DNA from: QHWK01 sp035315685 | GTDB taxonomy: Bacteria > Acidobacteriota > Vicinamibacteria > Vicinamibacterales > CAVVIG01 | Assembly (NCBI GenBank): GCA_035315685.1 | Contig: DATFXR010000611.1 | Span: 1 to 5,301 of the forward strand | Length of the DNA: 5,301 nt | Direction of reading: 5' to 3' | Shown here: piece after piece, positions 1 to 5,301 of the stretch | Numbering within the stretch: the stretch's first letter is position 1 | How the letters are laid out: the number at the start of each line of letters is the position of its first letter | The notes under the pieces: generated by a model | Database searches by the model: none | What the model was told of the DNA's origin: nothing | What the model saw: the letters and a program-made list of their open reading frames with translations, nothing else | Translations under genes and position numbers: made by a program

Positions 1-1
1 G

Positions 2-598
2 CGCGTGAACCGCATCTTCGAGGGGACCAACGAAATCAACCGGTTGCTGATTCCCGGAATGCTGATTCGCCGCGCGCTCAAGGGCGACCTGCCGCTGATT
101 CCGGCGGCGAAGGCGCTGCAGGACGAGCTGCTTGGACCGCCAGCCGCGTCGACCATGGGAGACGATGCCGTACTCGGCGATGAGCGGCGCGCCATCGAGG
201 CGTTCAAGAAGACGGCGCTGATGCTGTTCGGCCTGGCGATGCAGACCTACGGTCAGAAGCTGACCGACGAGCAGGAAGTGCTGATGCACCTCGCCGACAT
301 CACGATGGCCGTATATGCCGCCGAGAGCGCGACACTGCGGGCGCTCTCGGTGTCCGGGCGGAAGGACCGGAAGGCATCGCTGCACGCCGATGCGGCACGG
401 GTGTTCGTCAGCGACGCGGCGCTGCGTATCGACGCGTCGGCGCGGCAGGCGCTCGCGGCGATGAGCGACGGCGATACGCTCCGCACGATGCTCGCGGCGC
501 TGCGGCGGATCCTGAAGGTGACGCCGATCAACACGGTGGTCGCTCGCCGCCGCCTCGCAGACGAGACCGTCGCCCGCGGCGGCTATCCCTTCGCCTAG
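2..598 (+). CDS. Acyl-CoA dehydrogenase, C-terminal part (5' end outside window)
   Basis: This is the last 198 codons of an acyl-CoA dehydrogenase, a FAD flavoprotein that oxidises acyl-CoA to trans-2-enoyl-CoA in the first step of beta-oxidation in the cytoplasm. The fragment opens with RIFEGTNEINR (nt 11-43), the signature next to the flavin site. By homology with medium-chain and very-long-chain enzymes, the Glu of FEGT (nt 20-22) is the catalytic base. About 185 residues follow the motif, far more than in ordinary ~380-residue enzymes. This matches the long VLCAD / Bacillus FadE (YusJ) type of about 600 residues, whose extra C-terminal helical domain helps dimerisation or membrane association. 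The reading frame is open to the left edge, so the GTG at nt 5 is an internal codon rather than the start. It ends at TAG 596-598 in PFA. Chain-length specificity cannot be read from this part. Confidence 0.93.
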   Translation, partial: RVNRIFEGTNEINRLLIPGMLIRRALKGDLPLIPAAKALQDELLGPPAASTMGDDAVLGDERRAIEAFKKTALMLFGLAMQTYGQKLTDEQEVLMHLADITMAVYAAESATLRALSVSGRKDRKASLHADAARVFVSDAALRIDASARQALAAMSDGDTLRTMLAALRRILKVTPINTVVARRRLADETVARGGYPFA

Positions 599-694
599 GA
601 CGGATGGGACAGATGGGACGGATGGGACTGACAGGGAGACCGATGGGGCGCTTCGCCCTATCCCTCCCATCCGTCTTATCCGTCCTATCCGTCC
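598..694. repeat. Imperfect palindrome of 9-bp units (REP/MITE-like)
   Basis: The left arm at 598-626 is made of three 9-bp units (GGACGGATG, GGACAGATG, GGACGGATG). The right arm at 666-694 is its inverted copy (units such as TATCCGTCC). The arms match at 25 of 29 positions. Three of the four differences (left-arm positions 606, 615, 616) become G-U pairs in RNA, leaving one A-C mismatch. Inside the arms, AGGGA 633-637 can pair with TCCCT 661-665, or alternatively ATGGGGC 643-649 with GCCCTAT 655-661 around loop GCTTC. The structure begins at the last base of the upstream stop codon and covers the start and signal-peptide codons of the next gene. There is no transposase and no obvious target duplication. 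I believe similar GGACNGATG arrays are common between genes in acidobacterial genomes, but that is from memory and is unchecked here. Confidence 0.8.
634..638 (+). promoter_or_regulatory. Ribosome binding site deciding the start at 643
   Basis: GGGAG lies four bases before ATG 643 and is the best Shine-Dalgarno-like match among the in-frame ATGs at 604, 613, 622 and 643. AGGA at 597-600, three bases before ATG 604, is a weaker and closer alternative. The 633-637 part of this site can pair with TCCCT 661-665 in the palindrome, so ribosome access may depend on RNA folding. Confidence 0.4.
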
Positions 695-1269
695 TGCTCG
701 CAGCGGCCGCGTGCAGAAGCACGCCCCCCGACGAGCCGAAAGACTACGCCGCGAAGATCGCCGGCGAGCGCGCGGCGAAGGACGCGCAGTTCGCCGCGAC
801 CGGCGACCCGATCCCGCAGGCGCGCCACAAGGAGCTCCTGCCGCTCGCATATTTTCCGATCGATCCCGACTACAACGTGCCCGGCGTCCTGAAGCGCGTC
901 GACGACAAGACCGTCTTCGAGATGCCGACCTCAATCGGCACCAACCGCGAGATGCGCCGGGTCGGTTCGCTGGAGTTCACGCTGAAGGGCGCGCAATTGA
1001 AGCTCACGGTCTTCGTCGAGGTCGCTGATCCCAACCACCTGTTCATCGCCTTCAGCGATCTGACCAGCGGCACCGAAACCTATCCGGCCGGCCGCTATCT
1101 CGATCTGGCGCCCAACGGCACGAACATCTACGAAGTCGACTTCAACCGCGCCTACAATCCCTACTGCTATTACAACCTGTCCTACGAGTGTCCTTATCCG
1201 CCAAAGGAAAACCGCTTGAAGATCCCGGTGCGCGCCGGTGAGAAGATTCGAGTCGGCAGCGAGAAGTGA
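643..1269 (+). CDS. DUF1684 family lipoprotein, function unknown
   Basis: This is a 208-residue secreted protein with a lipoprotein signal peptide: a short basic start (MGR), a hydrophobic stretch to about residue 23, and the lipobox LAAAAC with the lipid-modified Cys at residue 24 (nt 712-714). The mature protein should be anchored on the periplasmic side of a membrane. The rest matches DUF1684: GRYL at 150-153, DFNRAYNPYC at 166-175, CPYPPKENRL at 183-192 and a closing AGEK. These are the family's most conserved blocks. The two Cys (175 and 183) could form a disulfide or bind a ligand; that is inference, and the family has no established activity that I know of. I chose ATG 643 because it has the better ribosome site and gives a compact signal peptide. 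An in-frame ATG at 604 would add 13 residues encoded purely by the 9-bp repeat (MGQMGRMGL...). The hydrophobic core is encoded by the right arm of the palindrome at 598-694. The gene ends at TGA 1267-1269. Confidence 0.9.
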   Translation: MGRFALSLPSVLSVLSVLLAAAACRSTPPDEPKDYAAKIAGERAAKDAQFAATGDPIPQARHKELLPLAYFPIDPDYNVPGVLKRVDDKTVFEMPTSIGTNREMRRVGSLEFTLKGAQLKLTVFVEVADPNHLFIAFSDLTSGTETYPAGRYLDLAPNGTNIYEVDFNRAYNPYCYYNLSYECPYPPKENRLKIPVRAGEKIRVGSEK

Positions 1270-1294
1270 GCGCGCGTCTCGGATTCCGGTTCTG

Positions 1295-1987
1295 ATGCCG
1301 CTCCGCGCGATCGTCTTCGACTTCGACGGCGTCATCGCCAACAGCGAGCCGCTGCACTTCCGCGCCTACGCGAGCGTGCTCGCGCCCGAGGGCGTGGCGC
1401 TCACCGAGCGGGACTACTACGCGCGCTACCTCGGGTTCGACGACGTCGGCGCGTTCGAGGCGATCGCGCGCGATCGCCGGCTGCCGTGGAGTCCCGGCTT
1501 CGTGCGCACGCTGGTCGAGCGCAAGGCCATCGAGCTCGAGAAGCTGGAGCGCCACGTATCAGTGCTCTTCCCCGGCGCGGCCGACGCGATCCGCTGCGCT
1601 GCGGCGAGCGTGCCGATCGCGATCGCCTCAGGCGCCCGCGGCGACGAGATCCGCCGCGTCGTCCGCCGCGAGCAACTCGAAGCGTGCTTCTCGGTCATCG
1701 TGAGCGCCGAGGATACGCCCGTCAGCAAGCCGGCACCCGAGCCGTATCTGCACGCCGTCGCACAGCTCCGCACCACAGCCGGCGCATCGTCACTCGCCGC
1801 CGCCGATTGCGTTGCGATTGAGGATTCGCGCTGGGGTCTCGAATCCGCACGAGCCGCCGGGCTGAAGACGATCGCCGTGACCAACACCTACGACGCAGCG
1901 GCGCTCGTCCGATACGCTGACCTGGTCATTTCTTCGCTCGCCGACTTCGATTTGGATGTGATCGCGGGGCTGTGCCGGGATCGCTGA
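1295..1987 (+). CDS. HAD-superfamily hydrolase, beta-phosphoglucomutase-like
   Basis: This is a 230-residue cytoplasmic HAD (subfamily IA) enzyme acting on a small phosphorylated metabolite, either as a phosphatase or as a phosphosugar mutase. All four catalytic motifs are present. Motif I is FDFDGV, with nucleophile Asp9 and acid/base Asp11. Motif II is IASG with Ser112. Motif III is Lys145 in SKPAPEPYL. Motif IV is IEDS with Glu176 and Asp177 for magnesium. The helical cap lies between motifs I and II (about residues 18-90) and includes LGFDD at 46-50, as in beta-phosphoglucomutase-like hydrolases. The exact substrate cannot be told from sequence. I chose ATG 1295 because the first beta strand (LRAIVFDFDG) begins just after it. 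An in-frame GTG at 1238 would add 19 poorly conserved residues and overlap the previous gene. No good Shine-Dalgarno precedes 1295, and the 25-nt gap suggests translation may depend on the upstream gene. Confidence 0.93.
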   Translation: MPLRAIVFDFDGVIANSEPLHFRAYASVLAPEGVALTERDYYARYLGFDDVGAFEAIARDRRLPWSPGFVRTLVERKAIELEKLERHVSVLFPGAADAIRCAAASVPIAIASGARGDEIRRVVRREQLEACFSVIVSAEDTPVSKPAPEPYLHAVAQLRTTAGASSLAAADCVAIEDSRWGLESARAAGLKTIAVTNTYDAAALVRYADLVISSLADFDLDVIAGLCRDR

Positions 1988-2000
1988 ACCGCGGCGATTC

Positions 2001-2018
2001 AATCCAAGTCGTTGGATT
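2001..2018. promoter_or_regulatory. Short dyad, possible operator or weak hairpin
   Basis: AATCCAA (2001-2007) and TTGGATT (2012-2018) form a perfect 7-bp inverted repeat around GTCG, 13 nt after the HAD gene stop. The half-site GATTCA also occurs directly repeated at 1996-2001 and 2015-2020. It could be a binding site for a dimeric regulator upstream of the receptor promoter, or a weak hairpin at the end of the HAD transcript. A T6 run at 2036-2041 lies 17 nt beyond the stem, too far for a standard intrinsic terminator. Confidence 0.35.
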
Positions 2019-2056
2019 CAGGCCGGAATTTGCGGTTTTTTCAGCCGGCTTTCGCC

Positions 2057-2086
2057 TTTACACCCCGCGCGAGCGGTAGCGATACT
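2057..2086 (+). promoter_or_regulatory. Putative sigma70-type promoter for the receptor gene
   Basis: TTTACA at 2057-2062 matches five of six bases of the -35 consensus TTGACA. After an 18-nt spacer, GATACT at 2081-2086 matches four of six bases of TATAAT, including the key second A and last T. Transcription would start near 2092-2094, giving a leader of about 80 nt before ATG 2173. The call rests on consensus matching only. Acidobacterial promoters are not well characterised, so this is a candidate. Confidence 0.4.
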
Positions 2087-2091
2087 GATCT

Positions 2092-2135
2092 ATCCCGGAC
2101 AGTGCACCACAGCAGACACTGCACGGAGCCGGGAT
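2092..2135 (+). promoter_or_regulatory. Leader hairpin at the predicted transcript start
   Basis: ATCCCGG (2092-2098) pairs perfectly with CCGGGAT (2129-2135), and nested inside GTGCA (2102-2106) pairs with TGCAC (2120-2124) around a 13-nt loop. Only three and four unpaired bases separate the two stems. If the promoter at 2057-2086 is right, the mRNA would begin with this hairpin. A 5'-terminal stem could protect the message from decay or bind a regulator; it does not resemble a riboswitch class I recognise. Confidence 0.5.
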
Positions 2136-2162
2136 CTTGTTCATCGGCGATCGGTCTTTTTG

Positions 2163-2168
2163 AGGAGG
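2163..2168 (+). promoter_or_regulatory. Strong Shine-Dalgarno of the receptor gene
   Basis: AGGAGG is a full match to the anti-Shine-Dalgarno, four bases before ATG 2173, within a purine tract running from 2162 to 2173. It fixes the start and suggests high translation. It lies outside the leader hairpin and should be accessible. Confidence 0.8.
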
Positions 2169-2172
2169 AAGG

Positions 2173-5100
2173 ATGAGACTCAGGGTAATCGTTCTGACAC
2201 TGGTGGCGTTTGTCGCCACGAGCGCGATCGCGAGCGCACAGAGTCAGACCGGCGAAATCTTCGGTAAGGCTACCGACGCGTCGGGAGGCGTCCTTCCCGG
2301 CGTCACCGTCACGCTCACTGGCCCGGTGCTCCTCCAGCCGCTGACGGCTGTGACGAGCGAAACGGGCACCTATCAGTTCCCGCGCCTCGAGATCGGCACC
2401 TACACCGTGAAGTTCGAGCTGACCGGCTTCAAGACCGTCGTCAATGAAGGCATCCAGGTCACCGTCGGCTTCAACGCGCAGGTGAATGCGACGATGGGTA
2501 TCTCGACGGTGCAGGAAACGATCACGGTCACCGGCGAGACCCCGGTCGTCGACATGAAGGAAGTCGGGACCAAGCAGACGTTCACCAACGAGTTGCTGCA
2601 GAGCATCCCGTCGGCGCGCGATCCGTGGGTGATCCTGCAGCAGACGGCCGGCATCGCGATGGACCGCGAGAACGTCGGCGGCAACCAGTCCGGCCAGCAG
2701 TCGAACTACGTCTCGCGCGGCGGCAACCCCACCAACAACAAGTGGTCGCTCGACGGCGTCGACATCACCGACATGTCGGCGACCGGCGCGTCGCCCAGCT
2801 ACTACGACTTCGACGCGTTCGAGGAGATGACGATCAACACGGGCGGCGTCGACGTGACGCAGCAGACCGGCGGCGTCGGCATCAACCTCGTCACCAAGAG
2901 CGGCAGCGACCGCTTCAAGGGTTCATCGCGTTTCTACGGCACGGATCAGAAGTTCGAATCGAACAACATCGACGATGCGCTGCGGGCGCAGGGCGCGTCG
3001 TCGGGCAACCCGATTCAGAACATCAAGGATTACGGCGTCGAAGCGGGCGGACCGATCAAGAAGGGACGCGCCTGGGTCTGGGGCAGCTTCGGGAAGCAGA
3101 CGATCGACGTCGGCGTGCTGGGCTTCTACCAGCCGACGACGTTCTGCCAATCGCTCAAGACGCCCTCAATCGCTGCCGGCCAGTCGATCGACACGATCAA
3201 CGGCTGCCTGAATACCGACCGCACGCTGCTGCAGACGACGAACCTCAAGGCCGAAGTACAGCTGTTCAAGGGCAACAAGGCGACGCTCTTCAACAACTTC
3301 GCGAAGAAGGAACGCAACGCGCGCGGCGCCTCCGATCTCAACCCGATCGAGACGACCACGCCGCAGGGCGCCGTGCCGGCGGACTTCGGCAAGCACTGGT
3401 GGAACACCGGCCCGAACCCGACCTACAAGTTCGGCGACCAGTGGGTCGTGAGCGACCGCCTGCTCCTCGACGTGCAATACGCGCACATCGGCAACAACTT
3501 CACGCTCGGCTTCCACTCGCCCGAACTGCGCGATGTGCAGCCGACACTGATCATCTCGACCGGCCTCAACGGCCGCTCGGGACAGGAGCAGGTGTTCATC
3601 CGCCCGGTGAACAGCGTGACCTTCAACTCGAACTACTTCCTGCCGGGCACGCTCGGCGGCGATCACGCGATCAGGTTCGGCGGCTACTGGCGCGATTCGA
3701 ACTCGGTATCGCTCCTGCACCGCGGCGGGTTCGGGACGGTCCGCTTCCCGACCGATGTCAGCAACGACTGCTCGACGGTGGCGGCGGGCTGCCAGGTTGA
3801 CCTGATCCGCGACGGCAACTCCGTGTACGACCTGCTGAACGTCGCCGCCTACGTGCAGGACACGTTTACGAAGGGACGGGTGACCGCGCAGCTCGGCATC
3901 CGCTACGACCGCAACCACGATCAGGCGCTGGCGTCCACGATTGGCGCCAATCCGCTCGCCGGGCCGTGGCTGCCGGCAATCAATTTCCCCGGCGCCGATC
4001 CCGGTGTGGTGTTCAACGACTTCTCGCCGCGCGTCGGCCTGACCTACGACCTGACCGGCAACGGCAAGACGCTCGCGCGTGCGAACTACGCACGCTATTT
4101 CGGTCAGGTCGGGCTTGGCGGGGTCGCGTCCGAGATCAACCCGGTGGCGGCGACAGGCCTCCGCTATCCGTGGATCGATGCAAACGGCAACAAGACGGCG
4201 GACCCCGGCGAGATTGTCCTGAGCGCGAACCCGCTCGCGGTCACGCAGGGCAACTGGTCGGCGGCAAACCCCGCGAACACGGTGTCAGCCAACACGGTCG
4301 ATCCGAACCTGAAGAACGACACGACCGACGAGGTGATCGTCGGCGTCGATCGCGAGCTCGGACGCGGCGTCGCCGTCGGCGCGAACTACGTCTGGAGGCG
4401 GTACGGCAACTTCCAGTGGGAAGACAAGAACGGCATCACCACGGCCGACTGGATCCCGACGACCTTCACGCCGGCAGCGAGCTCGTGCCCCGGTGCGGAC
4501 AACCGGACGGCCGCAGCGTCGTGCCCGACGGTCACCTTCTACCAGCCGGCGTTTCAGCAGCCGACCGTGTTCACCTTCACGAACGCACCGGGCTACAACC
4601 GGACGTTCAACGGCTTCGAGCTGACGGGACGCAAGCGGATGTCGAACCATTGGCTGATGAACGCGAGCTTCTCGTATAACAGCGCCGTCTACAACTACAA
4701 CGACTTCCCGGGCAGTCACAACATGTCGAGCGGGACGGCTACCACGGTTCCGCTCTCCGAGGACCCGACGAACCGCGTCGTTCGCAACGGCAATCAGTAC
4801 GACTACCTGACGTCGGGCAGCGGCGTCGGCAACGTGTTCGTCAACGCCAAGTGGCTCTTCAAGGTGAGCGGTGTCTACAACCTGCCGTGGGACGTGAACG
4901 TCTCGGCGTTTTACAACGCGCGGCAGGGCTATCCGTTCGAACGCGGCATTCTCAGCCCGAGCCGCACCAACGGCGGCAACACGGTGTTCTTGGTGCTGGA
5001 TCCCATCGGCGAGGAGCGCCTGCCGAACTACCAGAATCTCGACTTCCACGTCGAGCGGCCGGTGCGCCTGCAGAGCGTGCGCTTCATCCCGTCGCTCGAC

Positions 5101-5229
5101 GTGTTCAACATCTCGAACGGGAACACGATTCAGGCGATTCGCGGCACGCAGAACGCGGCGAACGCGAATCAGATCCAGGCGATCCTGGCGCCGCGCGTCC
5201 TCCGCTTCGGCATACGCTTCAACTGGTAA
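2173..5229 (+). CDS. TonB-dependent receptor, Oar-like, with carboxypeptidase-regulatory-like domain
   Basis: This is a 1018-residue outer-membrane transporter of the Oar-like type, which imports large or scarce substrates using TonB/ExbBD energy. A Sec signal peptide covers residues 1-22, with likely cleavage after ASA. An Ig-like carboxypeptidase-regulatory domain spans about 26-108 (GTYQF at 65, GTYTVKFELTGFK at 75-87). ETITVTG at 115-121 resembles a TonB box. The plug follows (about 122-245) with SLDGVDITD at 192-200 and NLVTKSGS at 238-245. The remainder is a beta-barrel rich in alternating aromatic residues. It ends in LRFGIRFNW, with the terminal aromatic residue expected by the BAM assembly machinery. 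The length is normal for the group and nothing is broken. Six cysteines occur as three pairs, and an EF-hand-like loop lies at 669-680. There is no SusD-like partner in the window, and the gene has its own promoter candidate and terminator. The substrate cannot be inferred; peptides or glycans are guesses from relatives. Confidence 0.95.
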   Translation: MRLRVIVLTLVAFVATSAIASAQSQTGEIFGKATDASGGVLPGVTVTLTGPVLLQPLTAVTSETGTYQFPRLEIGTYTVKFELTGFKTVVNEGIQVTVGFNAQVNATMGISTVQETITVTGETPVVDMKEVGTKQTFTNELLQSIPSARDPWVILQQTAGIAMDRENVGGNQSGQQSNYVSRGGNPTNNKWSLDGVDITDMSATGASPSYYDFDAFEEMTINTGGVDVTQQTGGVGINLVTKSGSDRFKGSSRFYGTDQKFESNNIDDALRAQGASSGNPIQNIKDYGVEAGGPIKKGRAWVWGSFGKQTIDVGVLGFYQPTTFCQSLKTPSIAAGQSIDTINGCLNTDRTLLQTTNLKAEVQLFKGNKATLFNNFAKKERNARGASDLNPIETTTPQGAVPADFGKHWWNTGPNPTYKFGDQWVVSDRLLLDVQYAHIGNNFTLGFHSPELRDVQPTLIISTGLNGRSGQEQVFIRPVNSVTFNSNYFLPGTLGGDHAIRFGGYWRDSNSVSLLHRGGFGTVRFPTDVSNDCSTVAAGCQVDLIRDGNSVYDLLNVAAYVQDTFTKGRVTAQLGIRYDRNHDQALASTIGANPLAGPWLPAINFPGADPGVVFNDFSPRVGLTYDLTGNGKTLARANYARYFGQVGLGGVASEINPVAATGLRYPWIDANGNKTADPGEIVLSANPLAVTQGNWSAANPANTVSANTVDPNLKNDTTDEVIVGVDRELGRGVAVGANYVWRRYGNFQWEDKNGITTADWIPTTFTPAASSCPGADNRTAAASCPTVTFYQPAFQQPTVFTFTNAPGYNRTFNGFELTGRKRMSNHWLMNASFSYNSAVYNYNDFPGSHNMSSGTATTVPLSEDPTNRVVRNGNQYDYLTSGSGVGNVFVNAKWLFKVSGVYNLPWDVNVSAFYNARQGYPFERGILSPSRTNGGNTVFLVLDPIGEERLPNYQNLDFHVERPVRLQSVRFIPSLDVFNISNGNTIQAIRGTQNAANANQIQAILAPRVLRFGIRFNW

Positions 5230-5234
5230 TCCGT

Positions 5235-5260
5235 GACCGCGCGCGCCCGCGCGCGCGGTC
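5235..5260 (+). other. GC-rich hairpin just after the receptor stop codon
   Basis: GACCGCGCGCG (5235-5245) pairs perfectly over 11 bp with CGCGCGCGGTC (5250-5260) around loop CCCG. It starts five bases after the TAA stop and lacks a T run of its own. It may block 3' exonucleases or slow polymerase before the terminator that follows. The alternating CG arms could also adopt Z-DNA when supercoiled. Confidence 0.75.
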
Positions 5261-5267
5261 GAGATCT

Positions 5268-5301
5268 CGGGCGGGGCCGCATGGTCCCGCCCGTTTTTTT
5301 T
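5268..5301 (+). terminator. Intrinsic (rho-independent) terminator of the receptor gene
   Basis: CGGGCGGG (5268-5275) pairs with CCCGCCCG (5286-5293). The stem continues inward through one G-U and two G-C pairs to loop GCAT, 11 pairs in all. Eight T's (5294-5301) follow directly and may continue past the window edge. This is a textbook terminator and marks the end of the receptor transcript. Confidence 0.93.

Noticed and set aside
598..694. CRISPR array or tandem-repeat locus
   Set aside because: The units are 9 bp, contiguous and arranged in opposite orientations in the two arms, with no spacers and no cas gene nearby.
528..722. - strand 64-codon open frame over the palindrome
   Set aside because: Its translation is made largely of repeat-derived triplets (PIRPICPIRP, TDRTDKTD) and overlaps two real genes, so it is a product of the 9-bp repeat rather than a gene.
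1238..1294. Upstream GTG start for the HAD gene
   Set aside because: It would overlap the DUF1684 gene by 32 nt and add a charged 19-residue tail before a canonical HAD N-terminus. ATG 1295 is preferred.
2001..2041. Intrinsic terminator for the HAD gene
   Set aside because: The 7-bp AT-rich stem is weak and the T6 run lies 17 nt beyond it. A second possible stem (2022-2026 with 2045-2049) would enclose the T run, which is the wrong order.
2625..3800. Long + strand open frame of 391 codons inside the receptor gene
   Set aside because: It is out of frame with a complete, clearly homologous receptor. Its translation is Arg-rich and low-complexity with no recognisable domain, as expected for a shifted frame in GC-rich DNA.
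3166..3918. Long - strand open frame of 250 codons
   Set aside because: It is antisense to the receptor barrel and has a Val/Arg/Ala-rich translation with no motif. It is explained by the codon bias of the sense gene. The same applies to 4285-5049 on the - strand.
2173..5229. SusC of a SusC/SusD polysaccharide utilisation locus
   Set aside because: No SusD-like gene or glycan enzyme is present, and a terminator follows at once. The domain layout fits the stand-alone Oar-like receptors better.

Overview
The window looks like chromosomal DNA from a GC-rich soil-type bacterium, most likely an acidobacterium (Vicinamibacteria-like). This rests on three things: the base composition, a large stand-alone TonB-dependent receptor with an N-terminal carboxypeptidase-regulatory-like domain (a type strongly expanded in Acidobacteria), and a palindrome built from 9-bp GGACNGATG-like units of a kind I associate with such genomes. 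The taxonomic call is inference, with no marker gene to anchor it. All genes lie on the + strand.

Layout. Positions 2-598 are the 3' end of a long FadE/VLCAD-type acyl-CoA dehydrogenase whose start lies outside the window. Positions 598-694 are an imperfect palindrome that begins at that gene's stop codon and runs through the start and signal-peptide codons of the next gene. That gene (643-1269) encodes a DUF1684 lipoprotein of unknown function. It is followed 25 nt later by a HAD-superfamily phosphatase/phosphomutase (1295-1987). The first three genes are closely spaced and could be co-transcribed, but their products suggest no common pathway.

The 185-nt gap at 1988-2172 is the only sizeable intergenic region. 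It holds a short dyad (2001-2018), a plausible sigma70-type promoter (-35 at 2057, -10 at 2081), a 44-nt hairpin at the predicted transcript start (2092-2135) and a strong Shine-Dalgarno. It leads into a 1018-residue Oar-like TonB-dependent outer-membrane receptor (2173-5229). Two GC-rich hairpins follow, the second ending in eight T's, so the receptor appears to be a single-gene transcription unit.

I see no defence system, mobile-element gene, CRISPR, RNA gene or clearly new multi-gene system. The most interesting signal is the palindromic repeat that supplies the hydrophobic core of the lipoprotein signal peptide and may fold over its ribosome-binding site. Next are the leader hairpin, the paired cysteines and the EF-hand-like loop of the receptor.
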